Shown in pieces: positions 1 to 6,772 of a DNA stretch of 7,657 nucleotides. The notes below the pieces were generated by a model. The model was not told the origin of the DNA. It made no database searches and saw nothing but the letters and a program-made list of their open reading frames with translations. The stretch comes from JAGZEG01 sp963930185. GTDB lineage: Bacteria; Actinomycetota; Coriobacteriia; Coriobacteriales; UMGS124. Location: NCBI GenBank assembly GCA_963930185.1, contig CAWVLT010000004.1:1-7657 (forward strand), written 5' to 3'. Each line of letters opens with the position of its first letter. Positions within the stretch are counted from its first letter, which is position 1. The position numbers and the translations under genes were made by a program.

Positions 1-18
1 GCCCCGGTCGTACGTTGT

Positions 19-53
19 CCCGGGCGGTCGCTTTGGCGAGGGACCCGCCCGGG
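19..53 (+). promoter_or_regulatory. Hairpin just before the istA ribosome binding site
   Basis: Bases 19-29 (CCCGGGCGGTC) pair with 42-53 (GACCCGCCCGGG), with one bulged G and a loop of about 12 nt. The right arm runs into the purine-rich ribosome binding site GGAAGGAAGG (52-61), directly before ATG 62. In a read-through transcript from flanking DNA this stem could mask the ribosome binding site and limit transposase synthesis, as described for IS10 and IS50. The stem is seen in the sequence; the role is inferred. Confidence 0.5.
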
Positions 54-61
54 AAGGAAGG

Positions 62-1534
62 ATGATGACCGTGCCCCTGGACGTGAGAAATGATATACGC
101 TCAATGGACGCCGAGGGCGTGCCGAGGGCGCAGATCGCCCGAGCGCTGCACCTCAGCCGCAACACCGTGGCGAAGTACGCAGACATGGAGGACATGTCGC
201 CGGAGCCGCCGCTGCCGGAGGAGAGGCCCCGTCCCACGCTCGAGAAGCATGTGGCGTGGGTCGACGCGGTGCTGGAGGCGGACCTCGGTGCGCCGCGGAG
301 GCAGCGCCACGCAGCGAAGAGGCTCTTCGACGGGCTCGTCTGCGAGAGGGGCTACGAGGGCTCCTGCTCGACCGTCCAGCGCCACGTGCGCGAGTGGAGG
401 CTCGCCCGCGGCGCGGGCGCCGGGGACGGCTACCTCGAGCTCGAGTGGGCACCGGGCGCCGCGCAGGCTGACTACGGAAACTTCGAGGCCGAGGCCTCCG
501 GCGAGCCGCTGCGCCCGAGGCTGCTCGTCGTCGCGCTGCCGCACTCCAACGCGCGCTACGCGGTCGTCGGCAGGTCGCAGCGCGCCGAGCGTGTGTGCGA
601 CGGGCTGGCGGGGATCTTCGGGTGGATCGGGCGCGCGCCGCGCGAGCTCGTGCTCGGCAACGCCACCGAGGCGGGCCGCCGCGTGCGCGGCGAGGTGACC
701 GAGTCGCACCTGTTCTCGCTGCTCCGCGCGCGCTACCGCATGGGGAGCCGCTACCGCGACCCCTACTCCGGCAGCGAGAAGGGCTCGGTGGGGAACGCCG
801 TCGGGTTCCTCCGGCGAAACCTGCTCGTGCCGGTTCCCAGGGTCGGGTCGCTGGCGGAGCTGAACGCGCTGCCGAGGGAGGGCTGCGAGAGGCTGAGCGC
901 CTCCTCGCGCGCACGCGACGGGCGCCCGACGCCCGAGGTACTCGGCGAGGACCTCGCCGCGATGCTCGCGCTTCCCTCGGCGCCCTTCGACGCCGTCGGG
1001 TGGGTGAGGTGCCGCGCCGACAAGCGCGGCCACGTCGCGGTCGACGGGCGCGAGTACTGCGCCGGGCTGGCCTGGCGCTCCCGGGAGCTCCTCGTCGGGG
1101 TCCGCGCCGACACGGTCGAGGCCCTCGCGGACCGCGGCCGCAGGGTCGCCCTGCTGCCCCGCGCGTTCGGCGACGGCCCCGCGGTGCGCAACCCGCTCTC
1201 GCTCGTGCCTGCGCTGATAGCGCGGCCCAGGGCGTTCGGGGAGTCCGTGATCAGGCGCGACATGCCCGACGGGCTCGTGCGCGCCGTCGACCCCCTCGGC
1301 GCGGCCGGCAGGAGGCGCGTGCTCCGAGCCATCGAGAGGGCCTCGGGACCCTCGGGGTCCGCCGCCTCGTGCGGGGCCGCCCAGAGGGTGCTCGAGGGCG
1401 GCCGGGTCCCCGACGATGCCACCGTCGACGTGCTCGCGCGCAGGATCGCGGCCGGCGGGCCGGCCGCGGAGGGCGGCGCCGACCTGTCCGTCTACGACGG
1501 ACTCCTGGGAGGGGGCGGGGCGCATGCCCGCTAG
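62..1534 (+). CDS. istA: IS21-family transposase IstA, catalytic residues altered
   Basis: This is a full-length (490 aa) IS21 transposase, a DNA-binding DDE recombinase that joins the IS ends to target DNA with IstB. An N-terminal helix-turn-helix lies at about residues 19-40 (ARALHLSRNTVAKY). The integrase-like core runs from about residue 125 to 255. The first catalytic Asp is D137 in AQADYGN. The expected second Asp, in the family motif V-L/F-D-N, is Gly here (LVLGN, G199, codon GGC at 656-658). The expected Glu in KGxVExxVgflRrN is also Gly (KGSVGN, G244, codon GGG at 791-793). Spacing from D137 (61 and 44 intervening residues) fits the family, so these are the right positions. No frameshift or stop is present, yet the protein should be unable to cut DNA. 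ATG 62 and the next ATG at 65 both follow GGAAGGAAGG; the choice between them is open. istB overlaps the 3' end. Confidence 0.93.
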   Translation: MMTVPLDVRNDIRSMDAEGVPRAQIARALHLSRNTVAKYADMEDMSPEPPLPEERPRPTLEKHVAWVDAVLEADLGAPRRQRHAAKRLFDGLVCERGYEGSCSTVQRHVREWRLARGAGAGDGYLELEWAPGAAQADYGNFEAEASGEPLRPRLLVVALPHSNARYAVVGRSQRAERVCDGLAGIFGWIGRAPRELVLGNATEAGRRVRGEVTESHLFSLLRARYRMGSRYRDPYSGSEKGSVGNAVGFLRRNLLVPVPRVGSLAELNALPREGCERLSASSRARDGRPTPEVLGEDLAAMLALPSAPFDAVGWVRCRADKRGHVAVDGREYCAGLAWRSRELLVGVRADTVEALADRGRRVALLPRAFGDGPAVRNPLSLVPALIARPRAFGESVIRRDMPDGLVRAVDPLGAAGRRRVLRAIERASGPSGSAASCGAAQRVLEGGRVPDDATVDVLARRIAAGGPAAEGGADLSVYDGLLGGGGAHAR

Positions 1535-2267
1535 CGGCGATCTCGCGCGGAGGGTCCTGGAGGCGGGAAGGGCCTGCTCGCTCACCACGGCGGTGCTCGA
1601 GGAGTGGTCTCGCGCGGGGAGCCCCAGGCAGGTCGAGTACCTCGCCCGCCACCTGGAGGCCGAGCGCGCGAGCCGGGAGGCGTCGAAGCGCGCGTCACTG
1701 CTGGGGAGATGCGGGCTCCCCGCGCCCGAGACCTTCGACGGGTACGGCTGGTCGGCGGTCTCGTGGCCGGACGGGCTTGGGCGCGACGACCTGCTCTCCC
1801 CCTCGTTCCTCGAGCGCCGCGAGGACCTGGTGCTGATGGGCGACGTCGGGACGGGCAAGACCCACATGGCGAGCGCCCTGTGCCAGCTCGCGTGCGACAG
1901 GCGCCCGGAGGCCCGCTTCCTCACCGCCTCGTCGCTCGTGATGCGGCTCAGGCGGGCGCGCGACGGGGGCAGGCTGGACCGCGAGATGTCCCAGCTCTCC
2001 CGGGCCCGCCTGCTCGTGATAGACGAGCTGGGGTTCCTGCCGCTCGACGCCGACGGGGCGCGCCTGGCCTTCCAGGTCTTCGCCGATGCCTACGAGCGCC
2101 AGAGCGTGGTCATCGCGACCAACCTCGAGTTCTCCCGCTGGGGAGGGGTGTTCGGGGACGACCAGATGGCCGCGGCGGTCATCGACCGCGTCGTCCACCA
2201 CGGCAGGCTCATCCAGTTCCGAGGCGAGTCGTACCGCGTGAGGCACGCCCTCATGCAGGAGGGATAG
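1524..2267 (+). CDS. istB: IS21-family AAA+ ATPase helper IstB
   Basis: This is the 247-aa ATPase partner of IstA; in IS21 it binds target DNA and stimulates the transposase. Walker A is GDVGTGKT (106-113), Walker B LLVIDE (163-168), sensor-1 region VVIATNLEFSRW (195-206) and the C-terminal DRVVHH (221-226). All expected motifs are present and the length is typical. The frame is open further upstream, but ATG 1524 is the better start. It has a strong Shine-Dalgarno run (GGAGGGGG, about 1508-1515) 8 nt before it, it overlaps the istA stop by 11 nt, and upstream codons would give a non-family arginine/proline-rich extension. The overlap suggests translational coupling with istA. Unlike IstA it looks functional. 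Confidence 0.94.
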   Translation: MPASGDLARRVLEAGRACSLTTAVLEEWSRAGSPRQVEYLARHLEAERASREASKRASLLGRCGLPAPETFDGYGWSAVSWPDGLGRDDLLSPSFLERREDLVLMGDVGTGKTHMASALCQLACDRRPEARFLTASSLVMRLRRARDGGRLDREMSQLSRARLLVIDELGFLPLDADGARLAFQVFADAYERQSVVIATNLEFSRWGGVFGDDQMAAAVIDRVVHHGRLIQFRGESYRVRHALMQEG

Positions 2268-2268
2268 C

Positions 2269-2353
2269 TGCTCAAAAAACGCTGTTCAAGCTACGTGCAC
2301 ACACTGCTCAGTTCCCGATGCATATTCTGCTCAAAAGGACTTGACGAAACACA
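2269..2353 (+). repeat. IS21 right end with repeated TGYTCA motifs
   Basis: Between the istB stop and the element boundary the hexamer TGCTCA/TGTTCA occurs four times, starting at 2269, 2283, 2305 and 2328. The last three are 22-23 bp apart, about two helical turns. IS21 elements carry multiple sub-terminal repeats for transposase binding, and this array fits that. The outermost copy leads into GGACTTGACG and AAACACA at the tip. The matching left end is outside the window, so the repeats cannot be checked against it. Confidence 0.6.
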
Positions 2354-2894
2354 TCGAGACCCCGCCCGCGGCCTCGCCGCCATGGCGATGCGCCGCCCTG
2401 GGCATCTCGAACGCCTCCCCGCCGCCGGAGGGCGACTCGGGGACGAGCGTGCCGTCCGCCTGCGCCTCGATGCCCTCGCCGCAGCGGAACGGCCCCAGGT
2501 CGCCCGCCATCGCCTCGCAGGCGCGCATCCGCACGAGCCAGGCGGTCGGGACGCCCGCCGCGCAGCGCTCGGCCACGACCCGCAGCGGCACGGCGTCGGC
2601 CATGCACGAGGCGAGCTCCTCCCATGCCTCGGGCGGGAGCTTCGACCAGCCCGCGGGCCCCAGCGTCGAGGCCGTGAACGAGCGGCGGCACCCCCTGCAG
2701 AGCCAGCGCTGCCGCCCCCTCGCGTCCCTCCCCCTCCTCACGACGGACGGGCAGCCGCACCTCGGGCAGCGGTCAGCCGGCCGCACGGCCGAGGCCGCCC
2801 GGTCGGCGGCGACCATCGCCCTCAGCGCCTCCGCGGCCTCCTCTCTCTCGTCTGCGCTCATCTCGCGGAGCATCTGGCGTACAATGTCCCTCAC
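2354..2894 (-). pseudogene. IS1595-like transposase, 3' part lost at the IS21 junction
   Basis: The GTG at 2894 has a good ribosome binding site (GGAGGG, minus strand of 2899-2904) and opens a frame of about 180 real residues. A zinc ribbon is formed by C43-P-R-C46 and C66-R-G-C69, followed by a basic stretch and FTASTLG. A helical segment resembling a helix-turn-helix lies at about 102-130. QADGTLVPES (145-154) probably holds the first catalytic Asp (D147), then MPRAAHRHGG-type residues follow as in the IS1595/ISXO2 group. After GVS (178-180) the frame enters the IS21 tip and stops within seven codons, so the remaining catalytic residues are missing. A typical full-length protein would be clearly longer. 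The family call could be refined to a neighbouring zinc-ribbon DDE group, but a transposase fragment is well supported. Confidence 0.8.
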
Positions 2895-2904
2895 CGGGCC
2901 CTCC

Positions 2905-3010
2905 GATCGTCGATTGTTCCCGGCGGAGCCATCGTAGCGGAGGGCCCGGACTTGTTCTTGGCTCCTTCATACCCAAAGTGGTTTAAAAGCGGCGGGGCGC
3001 AAATCTTTGC
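2905..3010. other. Spacer between IS1595-like remnant and lic operon
   Basis: This stretch must contain the outer end of the IS1595-like element and the 3' flank of the lic operon, whose last gene stops at 3011. I see no convincing rho-independent terminator and no reading frame with support. A more AT-rich patch (about 2975-3025) may mark the transition from IS to host DNA. The IS tip cannot be fixed without its partner end, which is lost. Confidence 0.4.
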
Positions 3011-3283
3011 CTACAAATACCGTTCCACCATCGAGAGTCCGTATGTGCTGATTTTGTAAAGAAACCGAATATTTCCACCGCTCGAAAGTTCGGCGTGAGC
3101 CTCATCCAGCAGCCCATTCTCTTTCGCGGTTGCCAGCACCTCGTCTACGTCCCGTTCGGTGAGCAGCTTATGTCCGCCGTATGTGAGCTCCAACTCGCAC
3201 ACCACGTCGGCGGCACAACGCGCCTCGCCGTCCTCGAACAGCTTGACGATTGCATAGCTCAATGGCTTCGTTCCTTTAAGCAC
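3011..3283 (-). CDS. Small protein with winged-helix-like pattern, last gene of lic operon
   Basis: I do not recognise a named family for this 90-aa protein. The start is GTG 3283, preceded by GGGAGG at a spacing of 6 nt. It overlaps the 3' end of the permease gene by 8 nt (3276-3283), so translation is probably coupled. The predicted order is helix (SYAIVKLFEDG), helix (CAADVVCEL), long helix (TERDVDEVLATAKENGLLDEA), then strands around a glycine turn (GGNIRFLYKIS). This resembles a small winged-helix domain, with no signal peptide or membrane segment. Codon usage matches the operon. It could be a local regulator or a partner of the fusion enzyme. The gene is well supported; the function is speculative. 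Confidence 0.75.
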   Translation of the reverse strand: MLKGTKPLSYAIVKLFEDGEARCAADVVCELELTYGGHKLLTERDVDEVLATAKENGLLDEAHAELSSGGNIRFLYKISTYGLSMVERYL

Positions 3284-4397
3284 GGCGAGCCTCCCTTCTT
3301 TTGCGGATCGCGTCCACGGGGTCTACAGCTATTAGGAAGATGCCTGCCACCATGATGATTGCTCCCACCCATTGCACTGGTGAAAGAGGAGGGTATCCCT
3401 CGGATATCCCGCCAAGGTTGAGCACTCCCATGATGAGCCAGATGAAGAACGGTCCCCAGAAGGAGTACGTGCCGTTGCACGCCATGCCAAGGGCCGTGCC
3501 GCACATGGAGTTGCCCTTGTACCAGAAGGAGAAGGCTGGCATGGCGAAGAGGCCGGAGATCGCGAAGATTACGATGCTCGGGTCGGAAAGCGCGGCCGCG
3601 ACGAGCGGCGGTACATCCGAGAGGCACCCACCCACCACCGCGATGAGGGGGAAAGCTACGGCGAGTTCGAGCACGCCCGCACTCAGCTGCCGTATGGCGA
3701 TGCCGACGCGGTAGTCGATGAGCGCCGTACCGAAACCGGCAACACACCCCTCGAGGCCCCATCCGAAGGCGGCGACGAGTGCGAACAGGCATGCGATTAC
3801 GGCGCCCGGCCCGATGGCCGTCACGCTCGCCCCGCCGATGACCGCTGCCGCGACGAGGCACACTGCTACCCCCACGACCATGTGTCCCTTGAACTCCTGC
3901 TTGAAGAGGACGTGGCCTAAGACCGCGCCGATGGCGCAGTTGAGCGCGGCTATGGGCACGATTACGCCTGGGTTGCCGGACGCCGCCGCGGCGTTTAGCG
4001 CCGCAACGTAGGCTGTGGAGGCGATAGGTCCCCCGATCGCGGCGCACGCCACCATGGTGATCCCCGGCTTGCTCGCGAACGTCCTCGCCAGATCGCCCAG
4101 CTGCCCGTTCTTGGCGCACATCAACACGGACCAGATCCCGCTGAACAGGTCATTTATGCCGGAGGCCAGCACCGCCAGCACGAATGTCACGGCGAACGCC
4201 GAGAGCGCCGGGTTACCGGCTCCCCATGCGCCACCCGCGAACCACTCGCCCCACACGCCTTGCGTCTGCGCGAGGGTGAGAAAGGCCGTGTACAGCCCGT
4301 AGCAAACCCCCGATGCGCTTGCGAACGCTATCCCGCGCGCGAGGAAACGCCTGCGACGCACGGCAAGCGCCGTCGCGATGTCATCTTTTGATGCCAT
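3276..4397 (-). CDS. licB: DMT-superfamily permease, LicB-like probable choline transporter
   Basis: This is an integral membrane protein of 373 aa from ATG 4397. About ten hydrophobic segments are visible, near residues 19-41, 66-91, 113-131, 141-164, 172-190, 197-214, 236-258, 272-289, 314-329 and 341-359. This is the ten-helix, two-repeat plan of the drug/metabolite transporter (EamA) superfamily to which LicB belongs. The ends are basic (RRRR early, RKRREARR at the C-terminus), as expected for cytoplasmic tails. It is longer than the roughly 290-aa Haemophilus LicB, mainly through a longer N-terminal half. The choline substrate is inferred from its position 41 bp downstream of the LicC-LicA fusion gene. 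A TTG at 4409 would add four residues (MDWT) and cannot be excluded, but the ATG has a weak GGATTGG-like site before it. Other small solutes remain possible. Confidence 0.82.
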   Translation of the reverse strand: MASKDDIATALAVRRRRFLARGIAFASASGVCYGLYTAFLTLAQTQGVWGEWFAGGAWGAGNPALSAFAVTFVLAVLASGINDLFSGIWSVLMCAKNGQLGDLARTFASKPGITMVACAAIGGPIASTAYVAALNAAAASGNPGVIVPIAALNCAIGAVLGHVLFKQEFKGHMVVGVAVCLVAAAVIGGASVTAIGPGAVIACLFALVAAFGWGLEGCVAGFGTALIDYRVGIAIRQLSAGVLELAVAFPLIAVVGGCLSDVPPLVAAALSDPSIVIFAISGLFAMPAFSFWYKGNSMCGTALGMACNGTYSFWGPFFIWLIMGVLNLGGISEGYPPLSPVQWVGAIIMVAGIFLIAVDPVDAIRKRREARRA

Positions 4398-4438
4398 GGT
4401 CCAATCCAATCTGTCGCATCGCCCTAAAGCGGAGCCCG

Positions 4439-6214
4439 CTATTCACTTGCAGTCTGGTAGAGCTCCAGCGCCTTTCTGAGGTATGTCTTCCCGGCTCGGT
4501 AGTAGATGTAGGTCCACTCGCCGGGGTCGTCGCCCTCCGCGATCTTGAGCAGGCTCCATGCGTACCAGCACCAGCCGGCCATCCCCACCTGCGCCAGGTT
4601 GTGCCGCCATTCGGTTGTGGTGGGCTTGCGCCCGAAGTAGTGCTCGAGCGCCCTGCGCATCTCTTCTTCGGAGAGCTGCTCACACACCGCGAACGTGCCA
4701 AAGTCGTTGGCGTAGTCGCCCATGCCGGCGTACTCCCAGTCGATGAGGCTCACCTCGCCGTCCTCGGCCACGAGGAAGTTCAGTCCGAAGAAGTCGTTGT
4801 GGCAGAGCACCGGGTCGCCCCCGTCCGCCAAGAGCAGTCCGTTCAGTTCGTTTGCCTGCTTAGACATTTCCCAGTAGTCCGCCGCGTCTATGGGGCCGCG
4901 CTCGAGCGCCTTGTGCTCGTAGCCCTTGCCCTCCTCGTAGAAGCTGAAGGAACGCTTCACCGTCGCGCCGCTCTCGTGCAGCCGGCGCGCGTATTCCATG
5001 GCGACCTTGAGCTCGGGGTCGACGTGAGCGTCGAGGTTGCGGGCGTTCGGTACGAAGCGCGAGATCTTCCAGCCGTGCTTCGGGTTTGCGAATACGAAGG
5101 TCGGATCTAGACCTAGGAGGCGCGCCGTCTCCTGGGCCTCGACCTCCGCCTCGCGGTCGATGATGAGTTCGGTGCCCGCGCCGGGGTAGCGATAGACCCA
5201 CTCGCCATCGTCGGTCGCGAAGTGGCACGACAGGTTGGTGAGGCCCTGCTTGAGCGGGTAGACATCGCGGATCTCCGACTTCGCACAGCCCAGCACCGCG
5301 ACGATGTTGTCGAAGATGCGGCTGTCGAGGTTCTCGAGGAAGAGGGGGTCGAACGCGCGAAGCTCGTCCAGAGAGTCGAACTCGTGGATGATCGGCGGGT
5401 CGTATTTTCGTATCCGCATGTCCAGCTCACGAACATGCTCGGCGTAGAGGTCTTCCCAGAGCTTACCACGCGTTTCGGGCAAGTCGTACTCTGCTTCTAG
5501 GATTTCGCGGAAGCGCTCCGAGAACGTGCGGTCGAAGTAGGCGTGCCCGACCATGCACCACGCGTCCACTCCGCCGACCTCCACTTTGGTGATGCGCCCG
5601 TGGGCGCCGGTCGTGAGTGCCCACTCATTCGTTGGCCCCTCGAAGAGCTGGGCAGCGTAGTAGGCCTTCCATACATGGGGCTCGAACGGGTTCTCATCGA
5701 AGTAGTTGTCCGAGGAGCATACGTAGGTATTTCCCAGGACCTCGCGAACCAGCATTATCGACGAGCTGTTGTTCCTCTCGGCGTAGTCGCGGTTCACGAC
5801 GATGCGCACCCCGTACTTGTCCTCCAGGTAGAAAAAGGCCTCTTTTTTGTAGCCCACCACCACCACGATGTCGCGCACGCCGGCGGCGCGCAGCTGCTCG
5901 ATCTGGCGCTCGATGAGGACCTCGCCGCGAACGCGCAACAGGCCCTTGGGTCTCTCATACGATATAGGCGCGAAGCGGGACGAGAGCCCCGCCGCTAGGA
6001 TCACCGCGTTGTCCACGGCGTACGGCCTCAGCTCTGCCATCCCTTTGGCCGTGAGCCGGCCCTCGTCTATGAGACCCTGCGAGACGCACTCCTTATACGC
6101 TGCGTTTACCGTGGCGAGGCCGAGGTCAGCCACCTCCGCGATCTCGCGCTGGGTCGCCCCCGACTTGCTCGAGAGGGCGTTTACGACCTGGAACTGGTTA
6201 AAGGTCAGGCCCAT
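4439..6214 (-). CDS. licCA: wHTH / phosphocholine cytidylyltransferase / choline kinase fusion
   Basis: This 591-aa protein has three domains. Residues 1-65 form a winged helix-turn-helix: TQREIAEVADLGLATVNAAY at 21-40, then wing-like GLIDEGRLTAKG. Residues 68-300 form a sugar-nucleotide-type transferase of the LicC group: LAAGLSSRF (73-81), P83, RPKGLL (88-93) with K90, and SSDNYF (167-172) with the likely metal ligand D169. Residues 318-591 form a LicA-type choline kinase: QGLTNLSC (323-330), VYRYPG (340-345), WKISRFVPN (382-390), the catalytic loop CHNDFFGLNFL (471-481, D474, N479) and metal-binding IDWEYAG (491-497, D492). Together the domains would convert choline and ATP to phosphocholine and then, with CTP, to CDP-choline, in the cytoplasm. 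ATG 6214 is preceded by AAGGGGG at a spacing of about 6 nt. All catalytic motifs look intact. LicC-LicA fusions with an N-terminal HTH occur in other bacteria. Ethanolamine or a related amino alcohol is an alternative substrate. Confidence 0.92.
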   Translation of the reverse strand: MGLTFNQFQVVNALSSKSGATQREIAEVADLGLATVNAAYKECVSQGLIDEGRLTAKGMAELRPYAVDNAVILAAGLSSRFAPISYERPKGLLRVRGEVLIERQIEQLRAAGVRDIVVVVGYKKEAFFYLEDKYGVRIVVNRDYAERNNSSSIMLVREVLGNTYVCSSDNYFDENPFEPHVWKAYYAAQLFEGPTNEWALTTGAHGRITKVEVGGVDAWCMVGHAYFDRTFSERFREILEAEYDLPETRGKLWEDLYAEHVRELDMRIRKYDPPIIHEFDSLDELRAFDPLFLENLDSRIFDNIVAVLGCAKSEIRDVYPLKQGLTNLSCHFATDDGEWVYRYPGAGTELIIDREAEVEAQETARLLGLDPTFVFANPKHGWKISRFVPNARNLDAHVDPELKVAMEYARRLHESGATVKRSFSFYEEGKGYEHKALERGPIDAADYWEMSKQANELNGLLLADGGDPVLCHNDFFGLNFLVAEDGEVSLIDWEYAGMGDYANDFGTFAVCEQLSEEEMRRALEHYFGRKPTTTEWRHNLAQVGMAGWCWYAWSLLKIAEGDDPGEWTYIYYRAGKTYLRKALELYQTASE

Positions 6215-6236
6215 GCTCTTCCCCCTTCATGTTCGA

Positions 6237-6267
6237 ATTATCACTGTATTACTCAAGGTCAGAACAA
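6237..6267 (-). promoter_or_regulatory. Second promoter-like copy, proximal to licCA
   Basis: The same layout recurs 48 bp closer to the gene: TTGTTC (6262-6267) and GATAAT (6237-6242) with 19 nt between. The spacing and -10 are poorer than in the distal copy. A start from here would fall close to the ribosome binding site (6221-6228), leaving almost no leader, so it may act as an operator or weak promoter. Confidence 0.35.
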
Positions 6268-6285
6268 CCGCTGCATTTGTTCGGA

Positions 6286-6315
6286 ATTATATATCATTTT
6301 ATAAAACACGAACAA
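6286..6315 (-). promoter_or_regulatory. Main promoter of the lic operon (distal copy)
   Basis: On the minus strand, TTGTTC (6310-6315) and a perfect TATAAT (6286-6291) are separated by 18 nt. The surrounding DNA is strongly AT-rich compared with the genes. The predicted start near 6279 leaves a leader of about 65 nt before ATG 6214. The -35 element lies inside the CGAACAA arm of the 48-bp repeat. Confidence 0.65.
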
Positions 6316-6772
6316 CCGAGATCCATATTGATGCACATGCCTTCCGTAAACGATCGATCAGCCGCTGCGCGCTTCTGCCTTGCCGTCCAAAACTCGAACC
6401 TCTCGCTTGGATTTCTTCCCCGTAGCACTTTGCACGATACTCGGAGGGTTCCATGAACTCAGCCGCCACCTCGTCCATGCATAGGTAATCGGCCACCTGC
6501 TCTAGGCGGTAGTTCGTCATCGATGTGTGCTGACGCTGGACCGCTTCTTTGGAGAGCATGAATCCGATGGACGCATCAAGCGCATTCCTAACAATGTCTT
6601 GGCTGCTATGGGTTCGGCCTGATGTGGGGTATGAGAGTGGGCGAGTAATAGCGGGATGTGCGGCCCCTTCCGCCTGACTCACCGGCAAAGATGGACAGTT
6701 CTTGCATCGAAACGCCTTTGGATATGAAGCGCTAGGGGATAGGCCCCTAGCGCTTGGAGACGACGCTGCCAC
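6299..6772 (-). pseudogene. Unidentified coding remnant upstream of the lic operon
   Basis: An open frame runs through here (GTG 6772, stop TAA at 6299), but only the middle looks like protein-coding DNA. Residues about 59-125 (plus-strand 6398-6598) have orderly codon usage and amphipathic helical stretches such as NYRLEQVADYL and EVAAEFMEPSEYRAK. The first 58 residues are Ser/Pro-rich, span a perfect hairpin and have no coding character. The last 20 run into the AT-rich lic promoter. I read this as a gene fragment left by rearrangement and cannot name its family. A genuine small gene starting internally is possible, but no good ribosome binding site supports one. Confidence 0.35.

Larger units (their letters stand above)
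1..2353 (+). mobile_element. IS21-family insertion sequence, right part with istA-istB
   Basis: The two-gene arrangement (a long DDE-type protein followed by an overlapping AAA+ helper) is diagnostic of IS21. The right boundary is placed at 2351-2353. There the minus strand starts TGTGTTTCGTCAAGTCC, a plausible TG-starting IS21 tip, and the IS1595-like reading frame on the other side stops making sense at the same point. The left tip and the target duplication partner lie upstream of base 1, so element length is unknown. The boundary is accurate to a few bases only. Confidence 0.9.
6230..6318. repeat. 48-bp period duplicated promoter/operator unit
   Basis: Unit A starts TGTTCG at 6230 and ends GAACAACCG at 6262-6270. 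Unit B starts TGTTCG at 6278 and ends GAACAACCG at 6310-6318. Both landmarks are offset by exactly 48 bp, and AATTAT follows the first landmark in both. The DNA between landmarks is diverged. Within each unit the TGTTCG and CGAACA-type arms face each other, as in a widely spaced operator. It is a probable binding region for a regulator, possibly the HTH of the downstream fusion protein. Confidence 0.55.

Noticed and set aside
101..1924. Very long open frame on the minus strand through istA/istB
   Set aside because: It is a shadow of high-GC coding DNA. It has no family motifs, and the plus strand holds clear IstA and IstB motifs.
2295..3059. Long plus-strand frame across the IS21 end and the IS1595-like remnant
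   Set aside because: It crosses an element boundary and is Arg/Pro/Ala-rich with no motif. The minus strand has the zinc-ribbon transposase.
6214..6320. Phase-variable short tandem repeats as in Haemophilus lic1
   Set aside because: No tetranucleotide or homopolymer tract is present at the start of the fusion gene. Only a two-copy 48-bp unit is present.
6727..6755. Hairpin considered as a rho-independent terminator
   Set aside because: There is no T-run after the stem on either strand and no intact gene ending just before it.
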